This document shows, piece by piece, positions 19,440 to 27,264 of a stretch of DNA of 29,095 nt (the first letter of the stretch is position 1; the number at the start of each line of letters is the position of its first letter). The notes under the pieces were generated by a model, which saw nothing but the letters and a program-made list of their open reading frames with translations, was not told the origin of the DNA and did no database searches. The stretch covers positions 1 to 29,095 of the forward strand of contig DASPRN010000077.1 in NCBI GenBank assembly GCA_035624425.1, written 5' to 3'. The position numbers and the translations under genes are program-made. Origin of the DNA: AC-32 sp035624425. Its GTDB lineage: Bacteria > Actinomycetota > Thermoleophilia > Gaiellales > Gaiellaceae.

Positions 19440-22400
19440 GTGGCTCGAGCCGGCTTCGTCCATCTGCACGTCCACTCCGAGTACTCGATCCTCGACGGCG
19501 CCTGCCGCATCCCGGGGCTTGCGGCGCGCGCGGCCGAGCTGGAGATGCCGGCGGTCGCGCTCACCGACCACGGGAGCCTCGCCGGCGCGGTCGAGCTCTA
19601 CAGGGAGACGGGCAAGCAGGGCGTCAAGCCGCTGATCGGCTGCGAGGTCTACGTCGCCGAGGACCGCCACGCGCAGAAGAAGGGGTACGCGCACCTGACG
19701 CTCCTCGCCGAGGACAACGAGGGCTACGGGAACCTGATCAAGCTTTCCTCGGCCGGCTACCTCGAGGGCTACTACTACAAGCCGCGGGTGGACTGGGAGT
19801 TGCTCGAGCGGTACTCCAAGGGCCTGGTCGCGCTCTCGGGCTGCCTCTCGGGCCGCGTCTGCAAGGCGCTCGAAGAGAACCGCCCCGGCGATGCCCGCGC
19901 CGACCTCGACCGGCTCGCCCAGGTCTTCGGCCGCGACTCGACGTACGTCGAGATCCAGAACGCGGGCCTCGACGTCCAGGCTCGCATCAACCCGCCGTTG
20001 GCCAAGCTCGCCGCGGAGGCCGGCCTGCCGCTCGTCGCGACCGGCGACGTCCACTACCTGCGGCACGAGGACGCGAGGGCGCACGAGGCGCTCCTCTGCA
20101 TCCAGTCGGGCGACTCGCTCAAGAACCCGAACCACTGGAAGTTCGACACCGACCAGTTCTTCTTCAAGTCGCCCGAGGAGATGGCCGCCGACTTCCCGGG
20201 CCACGAGGAGGCGCTCGCGCGCACGCTCGAGGTGGCCGAGCGCTGCAACGTCACGCTCGAGCTCGGCAACATCCTGCTGCCGCGCTTCCCGGTCCCGGAC
20301 GGCGTGGACGCATTCGAATACCTGGTCGAGCTCTGCGAGAAAGGCCTGCAAAAGCGCTACGAACGCGTGACGCCCGAGCTCCAGGAGCGCCTCCGCTTCG
20401 AGCTGAAGACGATCAAGGAGATGGGGTTCGCGGACTACTTCCTGATCGTCTGGGACTTCATCGCCTTCGCGAAGCGCAACGGCGTCTCGGTCGGCCCCGG
20501 CCGCGGCTCGGCGGCCGGCTCGCTCGCCGCCTACTGCCTCGAGATCACCGACGTCGACCCGATGCGCTACGGGTTGCTCTTCGAGCGGTTCCTCAACCCG
20601 GGCCGCAAGTCGATGCCGGACATGGACATCGACTTCGCCGTCGCCGGCCGGGACCGCGTCATCAACTACGTCGCCGAGAAGTACGGGCGCGACCGCGTGG
20701 CGCAGATCATCACCTTCGGGACGATGATGGCCCGCGCCGCGGTCCGCGACGCCGGCCGCGTGCTCGAGGTCCCGTACGGCACCGTCGACAAGGTCGCGAA
20801 GCTGATCCCGGAAGGGCCGAAGGTCTACCTCGACGACTGCCTGAAGCCGGGCGCGGAGCTGAAGCAGGCCTACGACGCCGACCCGTTGGTGCGCGAGATC
20901 GTCGACCTGGCGAAGCCGCTCGAAGGGCTCGTGCGCCAGGACTCGATCCACGCCGCGGGGGTCGTGATCTCGGACCGTCCCCTGACCGACGTCGTCCCCC
21001 TGCAGCAGAAGGGCCCCGACCAGGAGGTCGTGACCCAGTTCGGGATGTGGGACGTCGAGGCGCTCGGCCTGCTGAAGATGGACTTCCTCGGCCTGCGCAA
21101 CCTGGACGTGATCGACAAGGCCGTCGAGCTCGTCGGCAATGGCCTCGACATCGCGAAGATCCCGCTGGACGACGCGCGGACCTTCGAGATGCTGGCGCAG
21201 GCGGACGCCGTCGGCGTCTTCCAGTTCGAGTCATCCGGGATGCGCGAAGCGCTTCGCCAGGTGAAGCCGACGGAGTTCGAGGACCTGATCGCGCTCGTCG
21301 CTCTCTACCGGCCCGGGCCGATGGGCTACATCCCGATCTACGCGCGCCGCAAGAACGGCCAGGAGCAGGTCAGCTACATCGATCCGCGGCTGGAGGAAAT
21401 CACCAGCTCGACGTACGGCATCTGCATCTACCAGGAGCAGTACCTCGAGATCGCCAAGCAGATCGCCGGTTTCACGCCGGCCGAGGCCGACGACCTGCGC
21501 AAGGCGATCGGCAAGAAGATCCACGAGCTGATGGCGTCCCTCAAGGAGAAGTTCCTGGAGGGGTGCGCGAGGACCGACACGACACCGGCCGTCGCGAACC
21601 AGCTCTGGAAGGACATGGAGCAGTCGCAGGACTACTCGTTCAACAAGGCGCACGCCGCCTGCTATGCGCTGATCGCCTACCGCACGGCCTGGCTGAAGGC
21701 GCACCATCCGAAGGAGTACATGGCCGCGCTCGTCTCCTCGGTGATGAACACCAAGGACCGGGTGCCGTTCTACGTGAACGCCTGCCGCGAGATCGGGATC
21801 GAGGTGCTGCCGCCGGACGTGAACGGCTCCGAGTGCGACTTCGCCGTAGTCGAGGGGAAGATCCGCTTCGGCCTGAACGCGGTCAAGAACGTCGGCGACT
21901 CGGCGGCGCGGGCGATCGTCGCGGCGCGCGCGGAGGGCGGGCCGTTCGCCTCGCTGTGGGACTTCACAGAGCGCGTCGATCCCCAGGTGGTCAACAAGCG
22001 CGCGCTCGAGTCGCTCGTCAAGTGCGGCGCGCTCGACTCGACCGGCGGGTCGCGGCGCGGGATGCTCGAGGCGCTCGAGCACGCGCTCTCGCACGGCCAG
22101 CGCGCCTCCGACGAGCGGCTGCGCGGCCAGAGCTCGCTGTTCGCCGAGACCGAGGAGAAGCTCGACCACCCGCCGATCGGTTCCCAGGAGTTCGAGAAGA
22201 ACGAGTTGCTGCGCAACGAGAAGGAGGCGCTCGGCCTCTACGTGTCAGAGCACCCGCTGGAGGCGATCCGCGAGCAGCTTCGACGCAAGACCGACGCGAC
22301 GCTGGCCGAGCTCGAGCGCCGCCGCGACGGCGAGGTCGTGACCGTCGCCGGGATCGTCTCGGCGCTCAAGCAGCTGACCACCAAGAAGGGCGACCCGATG

Positions 22401-22814
22401 GTCTTCATGCGCCTCGACGACGTGCTCGGCAGCGCCGAGGTGGTCGTCTTCAACTCGGTCTACGCAGCCTCGCGCGAGCTGCTCGTGACCGACTCGGTGC
22501 TCGTCGTCAAGGCGCGGGTCGACCACAAGGAGGGCGAGACGAAGCTGATCGCGCTCGAGGTCACGGCCTTCGAGGCGACCCCGGAGCGGCGAGAGGTGCG
22601 GCTGAGGATCGACGCGCGGCGGGCGCAGGCCGGGATCATCCGAGAGCTCGCCGCGGTCGTGCGCGAGTTCCCCGGGGAGGCGCCGGTCGTGCTCGACCTG
22701 GTCACCTCCGAGGGGCCGCGCACCTTCGAGTTCGGGACCGACTACCGCGTCAAGCCGGAGCCGGACTTTTTCGCGGAGGTCAAGGCGCTTCTCGGCGAAG
22801 CCGCGATCGCGTAG
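19440..22814 (+). CDS. dnaE: DNA polymerase III alpha subunit
   Basis: 1124 aa from GTG 19440. Order: PHP domain (VHLHVHSEYS with H10 and H12, VALTDHGSLAGAVELY, IGCEVYVAED, TGDVHYLRHEDA near 203), with the metal ligands apparently intact, which fits a proofreading PHP exonuclease as in mycobacterial DnaE1. The polymerase palm follows, with VGPGRGSAAGSL and the catalytic PDMDIDF (D396, D398); then fingers (GLVRQDSIHAAGVVIS, FQFESSGMREAL, YRPGPMGYIP, YSFNKAHAACYALIAY); a helix-hairpin-helix region (FGLNAVKNVGDSAARAI); and an OB domain (VVTVAGIVSALKQLTTKKGDPM). This is the replicative polymerase. The stop codon is immediately followed by the stop of the convergent hydrolase gene, with no terminator between. 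Confidence 0.97.
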   Translation: MARAGFVHLHVHSEYSILDGACRIPGLAARAAELEMPAVALTDHGSLAGAVELYRETGKQGVKPLIGCEVYVAEDRHAQKKGYAHLTLLAEDNEGYGNLIKLSSAGYLEGYYYKPRVDWELLERYSKGLVALSGCLSGRVCKALEENRPGDARADLDRLAQVFGRDSTYVEIQNAGLDVQARINPPLAKLAAEAGLPLVATGDVHYLRHEDARAHEALLCIQSGDSLKNPNHWKFDTDQFFFKSPEEMAADFPGHEEALARTLEVAERCNVTLELGNILLPRFPVPDGVDAFEYLVELCEKGLQKRYERVTPELQERLRFELKTIKEMGFADYFLIVWDFIAFAKRNGVSVGPGRGSAAGSLAAYCLEITDVDPMRYGLLFERFLNPGRKSMPDMDIDFAVAGRDRVINYVAEKYGRDRVAQIITFGTMMARAAVRDAGRVLEVPYGTVDKVAKLIPEGPKVYLDDCLKPGAELKQAYDADPLVREIVDLAKPLEGLVRQDSIHAAGVVISDRPLTDVVPLQQKGPDQEVVTQFGMWDVEALGLLKMDFLGLRNLDVIDKAVELVGNGLDIAKIPLDDARTFEMLAQADAVGVFQFESSGMREALRQVKPTEFEDLIALVALYRPGPMGYIPIYARRKNGQEQVSYIDPRLEEITSSTYGICIYQEQYLEIAKQIAGFTPAEADDLRKAIGKKIHELMASLKEKFLEGCARTDTTPAVANQLWKDMEQSQDYSFNKAHAACYALIAYRTAWLKAHHPKEYMAALVSSVMNTKDRVPFYVNACREIGIEVLPPDVNGSECDFAVVEGKIRFGLNAVKNVGDSAARAIVAARAEGGPFASLWDFTERVDPQVVNKRALESLVKCGALDSTGGSRRGMLEALEHALSHGQRASDERLRGQSSLFAETEEKLDHPPIGSQEFEKNELLRNEKEALGLYVSEHPLEAIREQLRRKTDATLAELERRRDGEVVTVAGIVSALKQLTTKKGDPMVFMRLDDVLGSAEVVVFNSVYAASRELLVTDSVLVVKARVDHKEGETKLIALEVTAFEATPERREVRLRIDARRAQAGIIRELAAVVREFPGEAPVVLDLVTSEGPRTFEFGTDYRVKPEPDFFAEVKALLGEAAIA

Positions 22815-23894
22815 CTAGGCGGTTCCGAGGTCGAGCGCAAGCCTGGCGACCGCATCGATGTCGTACTTCGTGGCGTTGCCCATCACCGCGATCCCCACCG
22901 ATCGGCCCGGGTAGATGCGGATGACGTTGAAGAACCCGGCGCCGCCTCCCAGATGCTCGACGAACGCGGGGGCGTCCCCGCGGTGATCCGCAGGTCGAAA
23001 CCAGCCGAGGCCCAGGTCGAACCGGCGCCCGGGCAGCACGATCTCGCGCATCGAGCGCGCGGTCTCCGGTTGCAGGATCTGCCGGCCCTCGAAGGCCCCG
23101 TTGGCAAGGTGCAGCTGAAGAAAGCGCGCCGCATCCTCGAGCGAGCCGACCAGCCCGCCGTAGGCCTGACCGTCGAGCAGGAAGCGCCTCAGCGACAGCC
23201 AGCGGCCCACGGCCTCGCCGCGCACCCATTTCGGGAGCAGGAAGCGCATCGGGCTCCAGCGCGGGTGGTAGCCGACCGCAGCCCGTGACCCCATCTCCTC
23301 CGTGTACGAGAAACGCGTCGTCGTCATCTCGACCGGGTCGAGCACCTGGCGCTGCACGATGTCGGGGAACGAAGCGCCGGCCAGCGCGGTCATCGCCACG
23401 CCGAGCGCGAGCGTGCTGAGATTCGAGTAGCTCGACTTCGCGCCGGGCTCGAAGCGCAGCCTGGAGTGCCTGGCGAGCAGGCGGTCGAGAAACGCTCCCT
23501 GGTCGACGGCCGGAGCGTCGGCGGCGTGGATCCAGCCGAGAGGAATCGGATTCGCCAGGCCGGCGCTGTGCGTGAGCAGATGCCGGGCTGTGATGGCGCT
23601 CGCGCTCGCCGCTGGTCTGAGCCGCGCGAGCTGCGGGATATGGCGGAGCAGTGGCTCGTCGAGGTCGAGGACGCCGCGGTCGACCAGTCGCATCGCCGCG
23701 GTCGCGCTCACGATCTTCGTCATCGAGAACCACGGACAGACCATTCCCGGCGCGGCGTCGACTCCTCGTGCGAGATCGGCGCAGCCGGCGCCGGCGGCAG
23801 CCTCAACCCCGTCGGGCCGCACGACCGCCGCCGCGATGCCGGGAGGCCGCTTGCCCACCACGCACCGCAACCGATCCTCGAACGATCCACTCAT
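22815..23894 (-). CDS. Serine hydrolase, class C beta-lactamase-like
   Basis: 359 aa from ATG 23894 (a TTG at 23933 in the same frame is less likely). The penicillin-recognising fold motifs are present: WFSMTK with nucleophile S57 and K60, YSN (Y156, S157, N158), and HLGGGAG near residue 325 in place of KTG. Typical family text surrounds them (RLVDRGVLDLDEPLLRHIPQL, ITARHLLTHSAGL, FEPGAKSSYSN). No signal peptide is visible, so it may be cytoplasmic. The family covers esterases, DD-peptidases and amidases; substrate unknown. It follows the secreted-protein gene on the same strand by about 40 bp and is probably co-transcribed with it. Confidence 0.87.
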   Translation of the reverse strand: MSGSFEDRLRCVVGKRPPGIAAAVVRPDGVEAAAGAGCADLARGVDAAPGMVCPWFSMTKIVSATAAMRLVDRGVLDLDEPLLRHIPQLARLRPAASASAITARHLLTHSAGLANPIPLGWIHAADAPAVDQGAFLDRLLARHSRLRFEPGAKSSYSNLSTLALGVAMTALAGASFPDIVQRQVLDPVEMTTTRFSYTEEMGSRAAVGYHPRWSPMRFLLPKWVRGEAVGRWLSLRRFLLDGQAYGGLVGSLEDAARFLQLHLANGAFEGRQILQPETARSMREIVLPGRRFDLGLGWFRPADHRGDAPAFVEHLGGGAGFFNVIRIYPGRSVGIAVMGNATKYDIDAVARLALDLGTA

Positions 23895-23933
23895 CCCCGC
23901 CGGTCCGATCCTGCCAGGCCGGTGGCTCCGCAA

Positions 23934-24500
23934 TCAATTTCGGACGACGCTGCTCCTTCGGCGGCTCAGGAACAGCGCGGTGCCTCCGAGGACGAGCGCG
24001 CCCGGGATCCCGAGCCACGCGAGGCTGACGGTACTGCTCGAGTCGCCCGGGGCGCTCGCGGGGAGGCCGAGCTCCATCAGCGTCCGCTTCAGGCCGAAGG
24101 CGCGGTACCAGCCGCCGAGCGTCCGCATCTCGAAGACCGCCTGGCCGGGCTTCATGTACGTGAGGGCTCCGCCCGCTGCGTACGGGTAGAGGTCCTGGCG
24201 AACCCGATGCGTGTGTCCGGGCGCGGGGATCGTCCAGACGATCGTGTAGCGCGGGCCGAGCTCGCCGGCCGGCCGGCCGTGGAGCATCGGGTCGGGCGAC
24301 TGGCCGACCGCCGCGGGGAAGACCCCGCTCTCCTCGGCGAGCCGGGCGAGCACGGTGGAGCTGAAATGCCGGTTCTCCGGCGCGGCGAGGGTTTTCTGGA
24401 AGCCGGGGCCCGAGATCGAGGCCGAGGACGGTTCCTTTGCCGGCGCGGCGGCGGGCACGAGCAACGCGGCGAGCGCGGCGACAAGAACAAGGTGCTTCAT
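23934..24500 (-). CDS. Exported membrane-anchored protein of unknown function
   Basis: 188 aa from ATG 24500 with a strong ribosome binding site (GAAAAGGAGCTGACG before the ATG). A signal peptide (KHLVLVAALAALLVPAAAPA, cleavage after about A22) leads to a soluble domain of about 120 residues, with FQKTLAAPENRHF, RYTIVWTIPAPGHTHRVRQD and a YPYAAGGALTYMKPGQAVFE stretch. The end is a Ser-rich spacer, one membrane helix (LAWLGIPGALVLGGTALFL) and a basic tail (SRRRSSVVRN), so the domain faces outward and is held by its C-terminus. No LPXTG motif. I do not recognise the domain. Divergent from the ECF sigma factor gene, so it may be one of its targets. Confidence 0.7.
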   Translation of the reverse strand: MKHLVLVAALAALLVPAAAPAKEPSSASISGPGFQKTLAAPENRHFSSTVLARLAEESGVFPAAVGQSPDPMLHGRPAGELGPRYTIVWTIPAPGHTHRVRQDLYPYAAGGALTYMKPGQAVFEMRTLGGWYRAFGLKRTLMELGLPASAPGDSSSTVSLAWLGIPGALVLGGTALFLSRRRSSVVRN

Positions 24501-24667
24501 CGTCAGCTCCTTTTCGCGGTCGCCCCGTCTACACCGCGGTCGGAGCTGCGGTTCCGCCGATCAACGGGGCGCGAGGCGCCGTTCGGGCCGGTGCCGAGCT
24601 CCCGCGCGCGGCCGTCCTCGTGCAACGCGTGCCAGCATCGGCGGGAACCCTGAGCGAGCTTCGGGTG

Positions 24668-24673
24668 TAGTGA
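24668..24673 (+). promoter_or_regulatory. -10 hexamer of ECF sigma gene (leaderless layout)
   Basis: TAGTGA, 6 nt before GTG 24680; a second GTG at 24683 is adjacent. Confidence 0.4.
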
Positions 24674-24679
24674 TCCGCA

Positions 24680-25228
24680 GTGGTGGACCGGCCACTTGAC
24701 GAACCGGAGCTCGTCGAACGAGCGCGGCGCGGCGACGTCCGCGCCTGGGAGACGATCGTGCGCAGATACCAGGGAATCGCGTTCCGAACCGCCTACGTCC
24801 TGAGCGGAAACGCCGCCGACGCCGAGGAGGCGGCGCAGGACGGCTTCGTCAAGGCCTACCGTGCGCTCGGCCGGTTCCGACGCGGGTCGCCGCTGCGTCC
24901 GTGGCTGCTCCGGATCGTCGCGAACGAGGCGCGGAACCGCCGCCGTTCGGCCGCCCGGCGCGAGCGCCTGGCTCTCCGGGCGGCCGTCGAGGCCCGCCCG
25001 GGGGACGCGGTCCCGTCCCCCGAGGCGGCTCTGCTCGACCGGGAATCGCAAGAGCAGCTGCTCGCAGCCGTCGAGCACCTCTCCGACGACCACCACGACG
25101 CCGTCGCCTGCCGCTACTTCCTCCAGCTCTCAGAGGAGGAGACCGCCACGGCTCTGGGCGTCCGGCGCGGGACGGTCAAGTCGCGGCTCGCACGGGCGCT
25201 CGAGCGTCTACGAGAGGAGCTTTCGTGA
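24680..25228 (+). CDS. ECF-type RNA polymerase sigma factor
   Basis: 182 aa from GTG 24680. Region 2: LVERARRGDVRAWETIVRRY, IAFRTAYVLSGNAADAEEAAQDGFVKAYRALGRF and RPWLLRIVANEARNRRRS, including the -10 recognition helix. Region 4: LSDDHHDAVACRYFLQLSEEETATALGV and RRGTVKSRLARALERLREEL, the -35 recognising helix-turn-helix. There is no sigma 1.1 or region 3, so it belongs to the group 4 (ECF) sigma factors. Its stop overlaps the start of a membrane protein gene by 4 bp (GTGA), the usual sigma/anti-sigma operon. The signal it answers is unknown. Confidence 0.93.
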   Translation: MVDRPLDEPELVERARRGDVRAWETIVRRYQGIAFRTAYVLSGNAADAEEAAQDGFVKAYRALGRFRRGSPLRPWLLRIVANEARNRRRSAARRERLALRAAVEARPGDAVPSPEAALLDRESQEQLLAAVEHLSDDHHDAVACRYFLQLSEEETATALGVRRGTVKSRLARALERLREELS

Positions 25229-25917
25229 GCGAGCTCGAGCGCCGGCTTCTCGCCCTCGAGATCGACGTGCCGGAAGCGCCCGACCTGGCCGCAGCCGTGC
25301 TGGCGCGGGTCGAGGGGCGGCCGTTCCCGTGGCGGCGAACCGTCGTGCTCGCGATCGCTCTGCTCGCGGTCGCGATCGCGGCGGCGTTCGCGGTGCCGCA
25401 GGCGCGGACGTCGATCCTCCGTTTCTTCCACCTCGGCGGCGCGGCGGTGGAGCGGGTGGAGACGCTGCCGCCGGGGGTCGAGCGCTCCGGACTCGGCCGG
25501 CCGACGTCGCTCGCCGGCGCGAGGCGTGCCGTCGGCCTCCCTCTGGCGCTACCGCCGCTCGACCGGAAGCCGGCCCGCGCCTACGTGCTGGATGACGCGG
25601 TCGCAACCGTGCTCCTGCGCGCGCACGGGCAGCCCGTGCTGCTGTCGGAGTTCCGCTCCACGGACGAGGCCTACCTCAAGAAGCTCGTCGGAGGCTCGAC
25701 CATCGTCGAGCCGCTCCGGGTGCGCGGGGAGCCGGGCCTCTGGATCGAGGGAGCGCCGCACACGCTCACCTACGTCGACCGCTCCGGCCGCTTTCGCGAG
25801 CGCACGATCCTGATCCGCGGCAACGTCCTCCTCTGGTTGCACGGCCCGCTGACGCTCAGGCTCGAGGGAATGTTGACAAAGGCGCAGGCTTTCCGGCTGG
25901 CCGGCCAGATCCGCTGA
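25225..25917 (+). CDS. Probable membrane anti-sigma factor
   Basis: 230 aa from GTG 25225 in a GTGA overlap with the sigma gene. The cytoplasmic N-terminus (about 37 residues, SELERRLLALEIDVPEAPDLAAAVLARVEG) is a candidate sigma-binding helix but lacks the HxxxCxxC zinc motif of ZAS-type anti-sigma factors. One membrane helix follows (about 39-57, TVVLAIALLAVAIAAAFAV). The outer part (FFHLGGAAVERVETLPPG, ARRAVGLPLALPPLD, VLLWLHGPLTLRLEG) looks like a sensor domain seen beside other actinobacterial ECF sigma genes. Role assigned from topology and operon position, not from a known anti-sigma motif. Confidence 0.75.
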   Translation: MSELERRLLALEIDVPEAPDLAAAVLARVEGRPFPWRRTVVLAIALLAVAIAAAFAVPQARTSILRFFHLGGAAVERVETLPPGVERSGLGRPTSLAGARRAVGLPLALPPLDRKPARAYVLDDAVATVLLRAHGQPVLLSEFRSTDEAYLKKLVGGSTIVEPLRVRGEPGLWIEGAPHTLTYVDRSGRFRERTILIRGNVLLWLHGPLTLRLEGMLTKAQAFRLAGQIR

Positions 25918-25919
25918 TA

Positions 25920-25955
25920 TCCCCCTCCGGGGGGACATCCGAAGGGCCTCTTCGC
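25920..25955 (+). terminator. Two short hairpins after the anti-sigma gene
   Basis: TCCCCC / GGGGGA with a TCCG loop (25920-25935), then GGGC / GCCC near 25944-25957. There is no T run; a weak terminator or pause site. Confidence 0.35.
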
Positions 25956-25970
25956 CCGAATACCAGTTGT

Positions 25971-26174
25971 ATGACCACTGCGGAGATTCACGTCGTTGAC
26001 GAGACCGAGTTGGACAGGGTCGAGCACTGGCGCGCGGAGGAGCTGATCCGCGCCGGGTACGAGCCGAGCGACGCCGTCGCGCTCGCGGCCCGGCACGACA
26101 TCGACCTCCATCGGGCGATCGAGCTGATCCAGCAGGGCTGTCCGTACGAGACGGCGATCGAGATCTTGATCTGA
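25971..26174 (+). CDS. Small acidic helical protein
   Basis: 67 aa from ATG 25971. Acidic, with VDETELDRVEHWRAEELIRAGY, then EPSDAVALAARHDIDLHRAIELIQQGCP and ETAIEILI; predicted all-helical with one Cys. Third codon positions are nearly all G or C, so it is coding. The pattern looks familiar from other Thermoleophilia genomes as a conserved protein with no function. The AA-RHDIDLHRAIEL segment resembles a UBA-like three-helix unit, but that is only an impression. It lies between the sigma/anti-sigma pair and a long hairpin element. Confidence 0.6.
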   Translation: MTTAEIHVVDETELDRVEHWRAEELIRAGYEPSDAVALAARHDIDLHRAIELIQQGCPYETAIEILI

Positions 26175-26176
26175 GG

Positions 26177-26334
26177 AGGGCTTGGCGAAGCCTCGTCTGA
26201 GCCGTCGGGCCGCGCTGCCCGCCCCGAGGCTGCGTCCTCAGTCGCCCCTGTAGCAACCACCACAGGGACTCCCTGCGTCCTTGCCTCGGAACGGCCATCG
26301 CACCCCGACGACGAGCAAGGCTCCGCCAAGCCCT
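26177..26334. repeat. 158-nt long imperfect hairpin element (structured RNA or palindromic repeat)
   Basis: Ends are 17-bp inverted repeats with one mismatch: AGGGCTTGGCGAAGCCT (26177-26193) and AGGCTCCGCCAAGCCCT (26318-26334). Further nested pairs continue inward: CTCGTC/GACGAG (26192-26197 with 26310-26315), GTCGGG/CCCGAC (26204-26209 with 26304-26309), CCGAGGC/GCCTCGG (26224-26230 with 26283-26289) and an apical CCCTGT/ACAGGG (26246-26251 with 26262-26267) with a 10-nt loop. TGCGTCCT occurs twice, flanking the apical hairpin. There is no coding evidence. It could be a non-coding RNA, a leader of lgt, or a small mobile palindromic element. Confidence 0.6.
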
Positions 26335-26358
26335 TCCGCAGGCTTCCTGCGCGGTGGG

Positions 26359-26364
26359 CAGAAT
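26359..26364 (+). promoter_or_regulatory. -10 hexamer of lgt
   Basis: CAGAAT, 8 nt before GTG 26373; no ribosome binding site is present. Confidence 0.35.
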
Positions 26365-26372
26365 GTCCGCCC

Positions 26373-27248
26373 GTGAGCCTGGCGTACATTCCCTCGCCGC
26401 ACAGCGGCACGATCGACCTCGGCCCGATCACGATCCACATGTACGGGCTGATGTTGCTGCTCGCGATCGCAGCGGCGATCTGGCTGACCGGCGTGCGCTG
26501 GGTCCGGCGCGGCGGCGAGTGGGACCTCGTCCTGCGCGTGGCCGTGTGGGGCGTCGCCTTCGGGATCATCGGCGCGCGCGCCTACCACGACATCACGAGC
26601 TGGAACGAGGTCTCGAGCCCGAAGTGGAAAGGGATCTTCGCGGTCTGGCAGGGCGGTCTCGGCGTCTGGGGCGGGATCCTGCTCGGCTCGCTGGCCGGGG
26701 CGGTCGTCGTCCGCCTCTCGGGTGCGCGCATACGCGATTTCGCGGACGCGGTCGCGCCGGGCCTGCTGCTCGCGCAGGGCATCGGGCGCTGGGGCAACTG
26801 GTTCAACCAGGAGCTCTACGGCAAGCCGACGCACCTCTTCTGGGGCCTGAAGATCGACTTCGACCACCGCGTCGCGAAGTACGCGCAGTACTCGACCTTC
26901 CAGCCGACCTTCCTCTACGAGTTCATCTACGACCTTGTGGGCGTGGGCGTGCTGCTGCTGCTCGACCGCCGCTACCGCTTCAAGCCGCCCGCTCTGTTCG
27001 CGCTCTACGTGTCGATCTACACCTTCGGACGCTTCTTCGAGGAGCTGCTGCGCGTCGACCCGGCGCACCACTTCGCCGGGCTGCGGCTGAACGCATGGGT
27101 CTCGGTCGTCGTCTTCTGCGTCTCGACCGGCTTCTTCGTGTGGTGGCAGTTCTTCCACGGCGACGAGGCCGAGCCACGGCAGCCGGCGCGCCGGCGCGTG
27201 CCGGAAGGCCCGGCGATGGCGATTCCCAAGGGCCGCGTCCGGCCCTGA
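26373..27248 (+). CDS. lgt: Prolipoprotein diacylglyceryl transferase
   Basis: 291 aa from GTG 26373. The Lgt signature GRWGNWFNQELYG lies at 138-150 (R139, N142, N145, E147), preceded by YHDITSW (71-77) and VWQGGLGVWGGILLGSLAG, and followed by FQPTFLYEFIYDL and FGRFFEELLRVD with the second essential Arg. About seven membrane helices. Lgt moves diacylglycerol from phosphatidylglycerol to the lipobox Cys of preprolipoproteins, the first step of lipoprotein maturation at the membrane; the sugar-binding protein encoded at 12141 is one likely substrate. The C-terminal tail is basic and Pro-rich (RQPARRRVPEGPAMAIPKGR). The next gene starts 17 bp later. Confidence 0.95.
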   Translation: MSLAYIPSPHSGTIDLGPITIHMYGLMLLLAIAAAIWLTGVRWVRRGGEWDLVLRVAVWGVAFGIIGARAYHDITSWNEVSSPKWKGIFAVWQGGLGVWGGILLGSLAGAVVVRLSGARIRDFADAVAPGLLLAQGIGRWGNWFNQELYGKPTHLFWGLKIDFDHRVAKYAQYSTFQPTFLYEFIYDLVGVGVLLLLDRRYRFKPPALFALYVSIYTFGRFFEELLRVDPAHHFAGLRLNAWVSVVVFCVSTGFFVWWQFFHGDEAEPRQPARRRVPEGPAMAIPKGRVRP

Positions 27249-27251
27249 CGT

Positions 27252-27257
27252 TAGGTT
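27252..27257 (+). promoter_or_regulatory. -10 hexamer of scpA (leaderless layout)
   Basis: TAGGTT, 7 nt before GTG 27265. This favours GTG 27265 over the in-frame TTG at 27256, which overlaps the hexamer. Confidence 0.5.
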
Positions 27258-27264
27258 GCCGCGC

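Noticed and set aside
23895..23933. Longer start (TTG 23933) for the serine hydrolase
   Set aside because: The extra 13 residues are Arg/Gly/Pro-rich with no family match, and ATG 23894 gives the usual domain start.
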